From Paramecium sonneborni (lineage: Eukaryota > Ciliophora > Oligohymenophorea > Peniculida > Parameciidae), in NCBI GenBank assembly GCA_905182985.1, contig CAJJDN010000088.1, positions 345,870-409,869 of the forward strand: DNA of 64,000 nucleotides, in the 5' to 3' direction. Below the pieces are notes generated by a model. The model had not been told where the DNA came from, made no database searches, and saw only the letters and a program-made list of their open reading frames with translations. Shown piece after piece: positions 36,987 through 48,436 of this stretch (positions are counted from its first letter, which is position 1; each line of letters starts with the position of its first letter). The position numbers and the translations under genes were made by a program.

Positions 36987-37765
36987 ATGAAAAATACTTC
37001 AGCCAGCAAACAAGCTAACAAAACTAATGTACTTAGAAAATCTACTGAAAACTTACCTCCTTTTGCGCCTTCTACTGAAAAAGATAAGGAAACATCTAAG
37101 TTAGCTCATCTTGAAAGTAAATACCAATAATTAAAGTAGTTAATCTTAACAGAGTTTGTTTACAATAAGATGCTTTGATGCCATTATTACAAATGATAGA
37201 ATACATTCCAGCTATTCAAAGAACAGATAGTGTTGTTAAAGGATTAATGAGGAAGATTGAAGAAAATGAATAAAAAATATTAAAATCAGAGAAACTACTT
37301 GAATCCAAAATTAAAAACCCAGATGGAAATCAAGATAAAGATACCAAAAAATAATAAAAGCAACTTTAAGAACTTTAAGGTAAAGTCAAAGATATGGAAT
37401 AATAAATGAATAATCTCTAAAGGTATTATTTTACTTTATATATTTTTAGATGGTATGAAGCTAAATTAAAAGAAGAGAATCAAGCATTACAAAGAAATCT
37501 TGAACATAAAATTGAAAAATCTAAAAACGATACTTAAAAATCTGTTGGATCTGAAAAAAGAGTCAACACTGAACAATCTAAAACTCATAGTAAATAAGTA
37601 TCATAAGTTCAACCACAATAAACACAAGAATCTTAATAATAATATTAATATAATGTTTTATAAGCTGTTGAATAAATGGTAACAGCATCATTGAATCAAG
37701 TTAGAAATTAAATCTAATCAGAAATAAATGAATTACGAGAACAAGTTATAGCTTCAAAATAATGA
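36987..37765 (+). CDS. Hypothetical coiled-coil protein
   Basis: Predicted 244 aa. The second intron is 37423-37449 (27 nt). The first, at about 37130-37150, must be only 17 nt for the frame to continue, which is shorter than usual and may be wrong by a few bases. The chain is a Lys/Gln/Glu-rich helix with heptads (KIEENEQKILKSEKLLESK, WYEAKLKEENQALQRNLE), a Ser/Thr/Gln linker and a final helix (SLNQVRNQIQSEINELREQ). No known domain. It starts 43 bp after the E1 stop on the same strand. Confidence 0.6.
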
Positions 37766-37801
37766 TACTTATTATCAAATATATATATATATTTATTTAT
37801 A

Positions 37802-40170
37802 TCATTATGGCTCTTATTTTATTACTCCTGATCCTTCTCCAGGTTTCTTTAAATTATGTTATTATCCTTAATAAAGACCCATCAATTGATTAAAATTAGG
37901 AAAACCTCCTAATCCCATTTATTGTTGTAATTGTTACTATAGATATTGCTGTTGCTACAATGGATTTAATCCCATTCCAGCTCCTAATTATTATGGTAAT
38001 TGAGATTAAAGTCCCAATTAAGAAGACAGTTACTAAGCCAATAATTATTGTTATAACTATTAAAAGTTCTAATTTTATCCTAATAAATTTTGAGGATTAA
38101 TTTATCCTTGATTTAATCCTAATGCACCCAAGCTTGACATATAATTTAGCAATTAAGATTACATTGGATTACCCATCATACCTGGTTAAGGAGGAAAGGG
38201 TTATTAATTTAATTATTATTACTATTATAATAAAAGCAATTATTAAAACTGATATTATTGAAAAGCTTAAGATAAGCCAGATTATTCAAGAGGTTAAAAT
38301 TGATACGGATATCCATGATTAATATGTGAAGGTGCTCCTTACAATCCTTAGGAGGCAGGTAAATTAATTGGTTGAACCCCTGGAATGTGTTAAGGTTTTC
38401 TATTATAGGATTAATCTTAAATCGCTGTTTGTTATGGTTGTTATTGTTGTTGTTATTAGGGTGGTTAAGGGGTTGTAAATGATGAATATTATATTGGTTA
38501 TTTCTTATTAGATTCTATATTTAATTAATTTGGATTTAGTATTTAAGAAGGATTTGTTTTATTTATAATTGGAGGTTATTATATTTTTGGTGGTTATGGT
38601 TATAATTAAATAGGCTTCGATTATTATTATTATTATTATTATGTTTATTATTGTTGTTATTATAATTATTATTATAATTATAATTATTATTATTATTAAT
38701 TGATTGCTTATTAGGCAATAATTTCATTAATAGAATGTTATTCAATTGGATTTTTAACTTCAGATGGTATTTGAGGATATTCAGGATTTAGTTTGACTTT
38801 CTTAAATGGAGATGAAGGTTAAACAGGTTAGGGAATTTATGTAGGTTATGGAGGTTATTAAGGTTATGGAGGTTATGGTGCATCTGAATCAGAATAATTA
38901 TCATCTGATTCATTTGAATCACTTTCACAGAATTTCTAAGTTAATTATTTAAAGATCTTTAATAATTAATCAAAGCATTATTTATAATTCTCTAAGATTT
39001 CTGTAGAATCTCCTAATTTTACAAATTTAGAAGGTATTTAATCTTCTTTCCTTACAATTTCCAGACATCCAGTATTAAGAAAATCAATTGCTTCTGTTAC
39101 CTTTTTGTTTTTATTTTAATCATTATTTTCCTCTATTAATAAATAAAATTATTTTTCACCAGATGTACTCAATTATTTAGTTATTATATCTTTAGTTAAT
39201 TAACTTTATAGTTTTTCCATTATTATTTTAATATTTCCTTCCACTGTTACAGGATTATAATAAAGAGATACACAGGAAGAAAATTTTATTATTAAAAATA
39301 AAGGATGTTTCACCTTATGACGTATGTTAGGAGCAGTTAAATAATTGAAAAGACTTTCAAAATCATTTTCTATTTCTACATCTTGTTCAGTCTTTCTTTT
39401 ATTTTCTCTTTTAAAATATTTTTTATCTAACAAATCAAAAGTAAATGGTTCTGCATGTACATATACTTTTTTTTATTCAGAATTGCCAGCACTCTTTCTA
39501 CTATCTACAAAAATAGGAGGGGAAATAGTTGAATTCAAAATTTGAGGCTTTTCAGTATCAGAATTTTGGATGTATACACTCATTAATAAATGAAATTTAA
39601 CACCTTCATTGTTATAAGAGGTTGAAGCAAATCTCAATGCCTACAATAAGATTTTGCAAATTAATTTACTGAAAAATATGCTTGACCATCAATTAGTTCT
39701 AATTTACTTGTTCCTCTTAGACCAACATCTTAAAGTATTACTCGACTGCCATCTTAAACTTTCTTAACAGCATATAATTAAGCAAATAAATTTTTAGGAG
39801 AAAGTAAAAGTTCTTATGTTTGTGAATCTTTGATCTATTTATATGAAAATGTCTTTACTTCTAATCTAACTACAATATTTGGTAAATTCCAGCTCTTATG
39901 CCAATTCCATCCTAATTCTTCAGAATATTTTAATTGTTTCTCAGTATCAATAACCAAAGTAACATATGGTTCAGGATAAGCCTATATAAAGTTTTACATT
40001 TATTTTTACATCTCCTTCAGGATGAGTCAAAACAATTGAAGGAGTGGTTTCTATTTATACTTTATTCGAATTAATTGTAATCTCTAGTGTTTGAGTAGCA
40101 GGTACCCAATCCCATTTTGATGATTCTAGAATGATTTAAATTTACTTATACCTGTGTTTTAGTTAATCAT
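37802..40170 (-). CDS. Gln-rich putative DNA-binding regulator
   Basis: Predicted 761 aa with introns 40126-40151, 39982-40009 and 39641-39669. Residues about 10-250 look like a beta-sandwich: YVTLVIDTEKQLKY, LLLSPKNLFAQLYAV, LRFASTSYNNEGVKFHLLM and ISPPIFVDSRKS. The last pair resembles the 'TSxNxGxxFxL ... SPPIxVxSR' pattern of p53-like or Rel/IPT-type DNA-binding folds, but I cannot assign a family by eye. The C-terminal 320 residues are extreme Gln/Pro/Leu low complexity, like activation or phase-separating domains. A transcription factor or RNA-binding regulator is plausible but unproven. The 5' end lies in the 1,137-bp assembly duplication. Confidence 0.55.
38600..38700. repeat. Imperfect trinucleotide tract encoding polyglutamine
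   Basis: A run of att/ttg-type triplets on the plus strand is taa/caa on the coding strand and encodes about 30 nearly continuous Gln of the minus-strand gene. In this code such tracts grow from TAA and TAG as well as CAA. Confidence 0.7.
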
Positions 40171-40707
40171 AGTAGGTGATTTAAAAACGATGTTATATTT
40201 AGAAAAAGATTTTATATAATGATTAAAATGATTTATTGATTCATAGATTTGTAATCCAATATAGTGTAATATGAACATAGTATACAAAGCTTAAATGACG
40301 TAAAATCAAATTTTCATATGAATTAACATAAATATTTTATGAACCAAAAATATTCAAAATTAGAAACTCTACACTTTACTTATCTACAACATCCTTAATC
40401 ATTCTATTTGTCATATAAGTATAATTGCAAAATTATACCTGTCAAAATTATATATAATTCAACAAAAAAGGCAAGTAAGGTTAAGAATTTATAAAATAAG
40501 ACAATCAATTCAATTTCTCTCTATCTTAGATAAGTATCTCACAATTCTAGTGAGTTTAGAGTTAGATGTTATTTTTTAAATAATCAAAGTATGTAAAAAT
40601 AATTGCCCCATTATTAATTGATTTTAAAAATCATAAATTATTAATTAATAGTTATTGAGCATAATAAAAATAATAATGTAAATATAATTATCTATAATTT
40701 TTTTATA
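40171..40707. promoter_or_regulatory. Divergent promoter region of Gln-rich gene and DUSP
   Basis: 537 bp between the ATG of the minus-strand Gln-rich gene and the ATG of the plus-strand phosphatase. No gene seen. Repeated at 41309-41845 because of the assembly overlap. Confidence 0.5.
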
Positions 40708-41255
40708 ATGATTCCTCCACCTCCACCACTTCCTCCTATTGTAAAATAATTTGAAAGAGAAGATGTTTATAGGAAGAAATTAATGGAAAAATTGGGTAAA
40801 GGATCAACAACAGATGAAATAGAAAAAAAATAAAAAAAATCTTAAGACATTGATGAAACATGTTATGATGGAGTAAAAGTTATAGAGAATTAACCATTAG
40901 ATACTTAAAATTGTACATAATGTGAGAGATGTTAAAAATGGATTAAAAATGAATCATATTAACATCATCTCATTTGTCATTCTTCAAGAGTATTAATTTA
41001 ATATAAATATTTATTAAGATTTTAGATTGGTTATATTTAGGAACAGCAATGAATTCAGAAAATGAAACTGAACTTGATTTAAGAACTCATGTAACATATA
41101 TTTTAAATGCTGCTGCAGAATGTTAAAATTATTATCCATAAAAATATTAATATCTAAAATTACATTTAATTGACACTATTGGAGAAAATATCTCAGAACA
41201 TTTTAATGAAGCTTATGAATTTTTAGGTAATAATTATAAAATTATAAAAAGAAAA
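40708..41255 (+). pseudogene. Truncated duplicate of the zinc-finger DUSP (assembly artefact)
   Basis: Identical to the first 548 bases of the intact gene at 41846 and cut by the N at 41256 just after the second intron. It lacks the catalytic Cys loop. Not a real paralogue. Confidence 0.8.
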
Positions 41256-41256
41256 N

Positions 41257-42393
41257 GATGATTCTAGAATGATTTAAATTTACTTATACCTGTGTTTTAG
41301 TTAATCATAGTAGGTGATTTAAAAACGATGTTATATTTAGAAAAAGATTTTATATAATGATTAAAATGATTTATTGATTCATAGATTTGTAATCCAATAT
41401 AGTGTAATATGAACATAGTATACAAAGCTTAAATGACGTAAAATCAAATTTTCATATGAATTAACATAAATATTTTATGAACCAAAAATATTCAAAATTA
41501 GAAACTCTACACTTTACTTATCTACAACATCCTTAATCATTCTATTTGTCATATAAGTATAATTGCAAAATTATACCTGTCAAAATTATATATAATTCAA
41601 CAAAAAAGGCAAGTAAGGTTAAGAATTTATAAAATAAGACAATCAATTCAATTTCTCTCTATCTTAGATAAGTATCTCACAATTCTAGTGAGTTTAGAGT
41701 TAGATGTTATTTTTTAAATAATCAAAGTATGTAAAAATAATTGCCCCATTATTAATTGATTTTAAAAATCATAAATTATTAATTAATAGTTATTGAGCAT
41801 AATAAAAATAATAATGTAAATATAATTATCTATAATTTTTTTATAATGATTCCTCCACCTCCACCACTTCCTCCTATTGTAAAATAATTTGAAAGAGAAG
41901 ATGTTTATAGGAAGAAATTAATGGAAAAATTGGGTAAAGGATCAACAACAGATGAAATAGAAAAAAAATAAAAAAAATCTTAAGACATTGATGAAACATG
42001 TTATGATGGAGTAAAAGTTATAGAGAATTAACCATTAGATACTTAAAATTGTACATAATGTGAGAGATGTTAAAAATGGATTAAAAATGAATCATATTAA
42101 CATCATCTCATTTGTCATTCTTCAAGAGTATTAATTTAATATAAATATTTATTAAGATTTTAGATTGGTTATATTTAGGAACAGCAATGAATTCAGAAAA
42201 TGAAACTGAACTTGATTTAAGAACTCATGTAACATATATTTTAAATGCTGCTGCAGAATGTTAAAATTATTATCCATAAAAATATTAATATCTAAAATTA
42301 CATTTAATTGACACTATTGGAGAAAATATCTCAGAACATTTTAATGAAGCTTATGAATTTTTAGGTAATAATTATAAAATTATAAAAAGAAAA
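41257..42393. repeat. Copy 2 of the 1,137-bp duplication
   Basis: Second copy of 40119-41255. Its left end (41257-41308) repeats the first exon of the minus-strand Gln-rich gene, which is broken here by the N; its right end runs into the complete phosphatase. Confidence 0.85.
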
Positions 42394-42655
42394 ATGTAGA
42401 AAAGAAGGAAAATGTGCATTAGTTCATTGTCAGAAGGGGAAATCAAGAAGTGCTACTATTGTGATTATGTATTTGATGAAACATTTAGGAATGAATTTAA
42501 GAGAAGCATTTAAATATACTAAAGAAAAGCGTTATATTGTCAATCCAAATATTGGATTTATTAGACAAATGATATAATTAGATTAATAATTATATGGAAA
42601 GAAATCTATCACTGCTCATGAAATTAATCCATTATGTAGTGTGGAGTTTGAATGA
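41846..42655 (+). CDS. Dual-specificity phosphatase with N-terminal zinc-finger-like region
   Basis: Predicted 251 aa with introns 42128-42156 and 42365-42389. It opens with a proline run (MIPPPPPLPPIV). A Cys/His cluster follows, C-x2-C-x2-C and then HHLICH, which fits a C2HC-type finger. The phosphatase domain (about 100-235) has YLGTAMNSENE, the acid-loop LIDTIGENI and the signature HCQKGKSRSATIV with catalytic Cys and Arg, then the usual ERYIVNP-like segment (KRYIVNPNIGFIRQ). The invariant Asp is present in LIDTIG. It is a typical active DUSP with an added putative metal-binding head. Substrate unknown. Confidence 0.9.
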
Positions 42656-42754
42656 TTACAAAAATAATCTTTTTTTATTCTATAAAGAATTAGAAAATAA
42701 AATTCAATAAGTATATGAATAAATTTTATAATTTCTAAAAATTTTATTTAAGTA

Positions 42755-45700
42755 ATGAAGCAATATATTAATTAACATGCCAATAAGCTATAAATTTCAA
42801 CCTCTGATTCTGTTCTAATAATTTGGAAAGTGATTATTAACTTTTGCTCCTTTATCTTATATATAGAAATTTCATTAGAATTATTCAATGTTGAGGAATT
42901 TCAAAAAGAAAACAGAGGAAACTTATTTTTTGCTTGGAGGATATTTATCTTAGTATCTATTCAATATATTTAAGTCCTTATTAATTATAGATATGATAAT
43001 ATCGTTATTTATAGAATATATTAGTAACAATGGCATCATCATATAGAAACCATATAAGAAAGTTAAATACTATTTTAGACACTATTTCGTATTTGATTTA
43101 ATTGTATTAGTCTATTTATTTGTCTCAACATTCTAACCTTTACCATTTTGGCTGGGATTTCTTATATTTTTTAGAATTCCATCCAATCTATATTCTGACA
43201 AGATAACTGAGGAATATCTAATCTAATACCAGTTTTTATTATTGGTTTATCGAATTTTGAAATTGTTTGTTACTTTATTGTATATATTTGATATATATGC
43301 TTGTTCATTTTATGCAATGGGTTTATACTCAATTTCAATAAATGAACCAACTTGGTTAGAGTATTCAAATAGTGTGATTGGAAATATAAATGAGATGAAT
43401 CATTTTACATAATATGTAATAAGCTATTTTTGGGCAGTTGAAACTATTGTATCAATGGGTTATGGTGAAATCACTCCTATGAATTAATATGAAATAATAA
43501 TTGGAGATTTGGCTTTGGTTGGAGGTATGTTTGTTTGTTTGTATGTTATATCAACTATTCTTTCTTTATAATTTGATAATTTAGCTTATTTAGATGAAAG
43601 TCTATTATCGATTAAATAATTTATGATTGCTAAGAACATTTCTAAAAAACTATACAATGAAGTTTCAATATTTTTATCCTAACTTAGAATAGAGTAATCA
43701 AAAAGAAATATTGTAGAGGAACAATAAGTCATTTCGAGATTGCCAAATTAATTAAAATCTAAATTGTATTATGAAGCTAATCTGAAAATTATTAAAAAAA
43801 TATTGTGGATTTATAATAATTTCTCTATAGAATTTATAGAACAATTATCTAGCATTGTGTGTGAGATATATTTAAATAAAAATACTTCTATTTCTGTCAT
43901 CGATGATGATGATGATCCTAAAATTTTTATCATTGAAAAAGGTAAGGTTGCTGTTCTTTTTAATGGAATAGAAATTAGTCAACTTTTTAGAGGTAATCAT
44001 TTTGGCAATTATTCATTCTTTAAATAAGAAAAAGAATAATTCATCACCTATAAAACTAAATCTATTGTGATTTTACAATATATCAAATTAACAGATTTTT
44101 TAAAGATAATATCCAATCATTTTGAAGATCATGAAAAATTCCACTTTATTCAGGATAAAGTTATTTTTGAAAAGCAATATTCAATGATATAATATGGATG
44201 CTTTATTTGTACTTCTACTCATCATTTAACTAAAAATTGCTCAATTATTAGTATTAAAGATCAAGTTTATGAAGAATTTTACAAAAATCCTCAAGGGAAT
44301 AGAGAACAAAAAAGAAAAAAATATGTTAGAATAAATAAGAAGCATCATAAATGGATTTATGAAAAGAATAAATATGAGATAGAACATCAGATTCCCATTT
44401 CATTTGAAATTGATTAGAGATTTTATAGTAAATTATTGTTTAAGTGGGTTCCATTCACAGCTTATCAATAAAAAAGAATGAATCTTTTATTAAAAGACTT
44501 AATTAAGGATAGTTTATAATAAGAAGATCTTATAGTAATGACAAATAATCTTCCTAAAAGAAAGAAAAAGTCAAGTGTATTTTCATCTTCAAATTAATAC
44601 TTGTTTTATTGGAAATTATTTATGATGTTTGTAAATGCTTTATTTTTTATAGCAATACCCTAAATAATATTTTTTTGGAATTACTACTAATAGTTTAGTG
44701 AAGATGAAGTCTTTAAAATAATAAGAATAATAATTATTGTATAATTTTAATTATATTTTATTAGATCTTGTTCGTTAGTGATTTTATAGTTTAATTAAAT
44801 ACTAATTTTTATCATGAAGGTATTTTAGTTAAAAATAGATTCAAAATAGCACAACATTATTTAAAAAATAATTTAGTTTTTGATTTAATACCAATACTAG
44901 TTTTATTTTATATAAGTGTATCAGATAAATACGTAATAGTTTATTTACTTTGTTTGGTTAAACTTATACCTTTCTATAGATTTCAAGTATATTTAACTGA
45001 TAAATTGAAAATAATGCCATCTTTAAGATAGTTTTACATGATTTTTGGAATGCTAATAGAAATCCTTTATATAAATCACTTCTTTGGTTGTATTTTTTAT
45101 GGGGGAAGTGTTTATATGTACATATATCATCCAAATTCTAAAGTTTGGGTGAATGATCCCACAATGAATTTTGGAGTTGTAATAACTAGAAGCAATTTTT
45201 CAAAGTAAATATTCTAAAAATATAAGATATTTATATTCTACATATTGGGCTATTGATGCGATTACAAGAATTGGTTATGGTGATATATTGCCATTGAATG
45301 ATTTAGAATTCATCATAACTGATTTAACAGTTATAGTTGCAGTAGCAATTGTGGCAGTAAACATTTCATTGATTGAAAATATGAGAAAGAACTCTAAATT
45401 GTAAAACTATTATGTAGATAATTTTCGGATTCAATAATATTTAAATAAAAAAAATTGTTCTAGAGATTTGAAGTTTTAGATCTCTAATTATTTACGTTTT
45501 TACCATCGAATTGGACAGGATAGAAATATTGATATAGAATAAGAGTCATTAAAGTTACTTCCAAGTAATTTAAAGTAAAAAATGATGTATTAAGCTTATG
45601 GAATAATTCTAAATAAATAAATTTGGTTAAGGGATGATAATATTTTATTTGATTTGTCAATTAAGGTGAAAGAAGTCTATTTAGGAGATATGGAAAATAT

Positions 45701-46345
45701 ATTCTTAGATAATAGTCCTGATTAAGGATAAGCATTTTATTATTTGGAAAGGGGTAATGTTGAGCTTTTCATAAATACTTAATATTCAAAGAGAAATGAT
45801 GTTATTATTGCATAATTACAAAATGACACATTCTTTGGTCATTACTCTTTTATTACAGGACTACCAAGAAAATGTAAATTATACTATATAATTAGTTAGG
45901 TTCTGCTAGAACGATACAATTTGCATCTTTAATTTACATTCTAAGGAAGGATTTCCATGATGTTTTGGAAATGAATAAGAAATTTCATCATTAATTCTAA
46001 GCTATTAGAAATAGTATAATTTTTGAAAATTAATTTCAGCATATTGGATTGAAATGTTTTACATGTCATGGAAATAATCATTTATGTATAGATTGTCCTT
46101 TAACTTCAATTAAATAGTAAGTGATGTTAACGTTTTATCGTTCAATAAGAGAGAAAAGTTAATCAGGAATGACTTTAAGAAAATTATATTCTTAGAATAT
46201 CAAACAAGAGAGAATGTTTAAAAAAAGGAGGAAAGAATAAAAATCAAAAACACTTAAAAGTGATGATTTTATGTTTCTTTTTGATTATCAAATTCCAAGA
46301 GCTACAATAAATTATAGAATAGATAAAGATTTACATTTGATTTGA
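42755..46345 (+). CDS. Tandem two-module CNBD potassium channel with two CCHC motifs
   Basis: Predicted 1,164 aa with introns 42953-42974, 44739-44764, 45205-45226 and 45874-45899. Module 1 (about 1-500): six hydrophobic segments, filter VSMGYGEITP (Glu where most have Asp), a CNBD-like roll (FIIEKGKVAVLFNG, FRGNHFGNYSFF) and CFICTSTHHLTKNC. Module 2 (about 580-1164): six hydrophobic segments, filter TRIGYGDILP, a CNBD (FYYLERGNVELFIN, DTFFGHYSF) and CFTCHGNNHLCIDC. Both knuckles have the same C-x2-C-x4-H-x4-C spacing as in the channel at 19750-22864. Two modules in one chain would let a channel form as a dimer instead of a tetramer. There is no TGA between the halves, and a single frame spans the junction. 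Confidence 0.88.
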
Positions 46346-46443
46346 TTTCTCATTATTATGTCTAATTTAAAGAATATAAAATATAGGAAATGAAATAAAA
46401 ATTTATGTTAAAATTAAGAAATAAATATGTTTAATATTATAAC

Positions 46444-47733
46444 TCAAATTTATTATATTGGAATTTTAGCATAGTCTAAAGCTTCAATAATCCATTATGG
46501 TATTTATCCTTCTTTTTAATACCATTTCTTCAAAAATTAATTAACAAATTCAATCAATTTGCCATCAATAATTGATTGACGTAAATTAAGCATTAATTAA
46601 ATTAAATAATTTAGATTATGAATAGAAATTAGATGACAGGCAACTTGTTCTTTTGCTATCAAATAATGTAAATAAGATTATGTGTAAGATTTACAAGCCT
46701 AACATTAACATCCTTATTAGATAGGTTGGAATACATTTGCTATTTCACTGTTTTTAAGTTTAAGAAATCCATAATCTGTAAAAGCAGTTCCAAATCTAGC
46801 TGTTCTGGTAGAGAAAACACAATCAAACATATCTACTCCTAAACAGGAACATACAACAACATCTACTGGATATCCAACACCCATTAAATATCGAGGTTTA
46901 TCATTTGGTAATTTAGCAGTACATTATGCTACAGTTTTCCAAAAATCAACCTGAAAATAATAATAAGAAAATATTTACTTTATCTTCTCCTCCAGCTAAA
47001 CCTCCAATAGCATATCCATTTGCTTCTCTTTAAATAAGATCATCTAATGATTATTCTCTTAATTTTGGATCTATCCCTCCTTGTACAATAGGAAATAAAT
47101 TTTAATCTTCTTTTCTTTTATGAGCTGCAATATCTCTATCTAACCATCTTGTAGTTCTTTCACTTGCTTCCTACATACGAGGACCTACTGTTGTAGTTCT
47201 AACAACATCATCCAAAGCCATTATTATATCAGCACCTATTTAATTTTAAGTGTGAATTGAATCTTCTGGTCGTAAATGCATTATTGTTTTATCATAAGGA
47301 GATTCAAATGTTACTCCATCTTCATTTACTTCACTAAGTTAAGATAATGAAACCATTTAAAATCCACCACTATCTGTTAAAATGTTATGTTTCCAATTTA
47401 CAAATTTGTGTAATCCTCCTACTTTTTCTAATAAATCACCACTTGGTTTATATGCCAAATGGTATGTATTCGCTAATAATAATTTGCATCCCATATCATC
47501 CATCTCTTAATATGTTACTCCTTTCATTGCTCCTTTTGTCCCTACTGGCATATAAACTGGAGTTTTCACTTCTCCATGAGGAAGTTTCAATATTGAAGCC
47601 CTTTAAATTTTTTATTTACTTAATACCTTGCAAAATTATGAGTTGCTAATACTGTAAATTCTAGTGGTCTTGGCTTTTCATTGAGCTTGATTTTTTTTTG
47701 TTTTATGATCTCATATTCCTCTAATTCTTACAT
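46444..47733 (-). CDS. QTRT1: Queuine tRNA-ribosyltransferase catalytic subunit (TGT)
   Basis: Predicted 411 aa with introns 47601-47626 and 46951-46978. Conserved segments in order: [29 protein letters not shown] ([10 protein letters not shown]), [14 protein letters not shown] with the catalytic-site Asp, [51 protein letters not shown] and the zinc site CQCQAC with a distal His. These match eukaryotic TGT, which swaps guanine-34 for queuine in tRNAs with GUN anticodons. The start ATG at 47733 gives a short charged head before the conserved core. Full length and all motifs suggest an active enzyme; it normally pairs with QTRT2, not seen here. Confidence 0.95.
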
Positions 47734-48027
47734 AAATTATTAAATAAATTATTATAGTAGGAATTCAATTAATTTTATTAAATGTAAGATTATAATCTAC
47801 CTTGTATTTGTAGCAAATTTTTATAAGAATCTGATGAATCTATATTCATTTTCAGGGAAGTCTAAAGAAAGGAAACGTAAACATTTATATACGATTAAAA
47901 AACAATCAATTTAAATGAAAATATAAAATATTTAAAAGAAAAAGATTTATTTTTCATAGTAACTTTGTCAAAGCTTTTTAATTTATTTCACCAACAAGTC
48001 CAATCAGCTTAATCTAAGAATTTCAAA

Positions 48028-48436
48028 TCATAATCCTAACTATTCTTTGATGAAGAACTATAAACAATCAAACTTAATGAATTGGATCATTTGATGCTAA
48101 TTCTAATGAAGTTAATTAACTTCTATTTCTACATTACATATGATCTTTTCCTCCTCTTTATAGTAAGACAGGGATGCTTTTGTTTTTCCATCTTATGAAG
48201 CATGGTGAATTGAAGTTTTCAATTCTTCATCTAAAGCTATTGAGTTTCTAAAAGAGTTCTTAATAAACTAACTTAATGTCATGAAGAATTCCACACACAA
48301 TAATGTAAAGATATTCTCCTTATTTAATTAAAATCATTTGATAATTCAAATTTTTTTGCTAATACCAATAACAATGTCTATTTGGTATTTCATCAGACCC
48401 TTTTAATTCATTGTCAAGAGCTTTGTTATAATTCAT
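48028..48436 (-). CDS. Hypothetical small protein
   Basis: Predicted 127 aa with one intron 48248-48272 (25 nt), ATG at 48436 and TGA at 48030-48028. It includes GEYLYIIVCGILHDIK and the charged YYKEEEKII. A further GT...AG option near the end would instead stop the protein at about 48110. Upstream on the same strand an unlinked short frame (MRYAFSRLGDSEYFEEQQK, ATG at 48568) ends in TGA and could be a lost 5' exon. No domain recognised. Confidence 0.4.

Larger units (their letters stand above)
40119..41255. repeat. Copy 1 of 1,137-bp direct duplication beside an N
   Basis: Repeated at 41257-42393 (offset 1138) around a single N at 41256. I saw no differences between copies. Copy 1 is continuous with the Gln-rich gene on its left and stops inside the phosphatase gene; copy 2 is continuous with the phosphatase 3' part. 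This is an unmerged contig overlap, as at 4690. Confidence 0.85.

Noticed and set aside
38600..38700. CRISPR array or satellite DNA at the triplet-rich stretch
   Set aside because: It is an imperfect triplet tract inside an open frame and encodes polyglutamine; no spacers or longer period.
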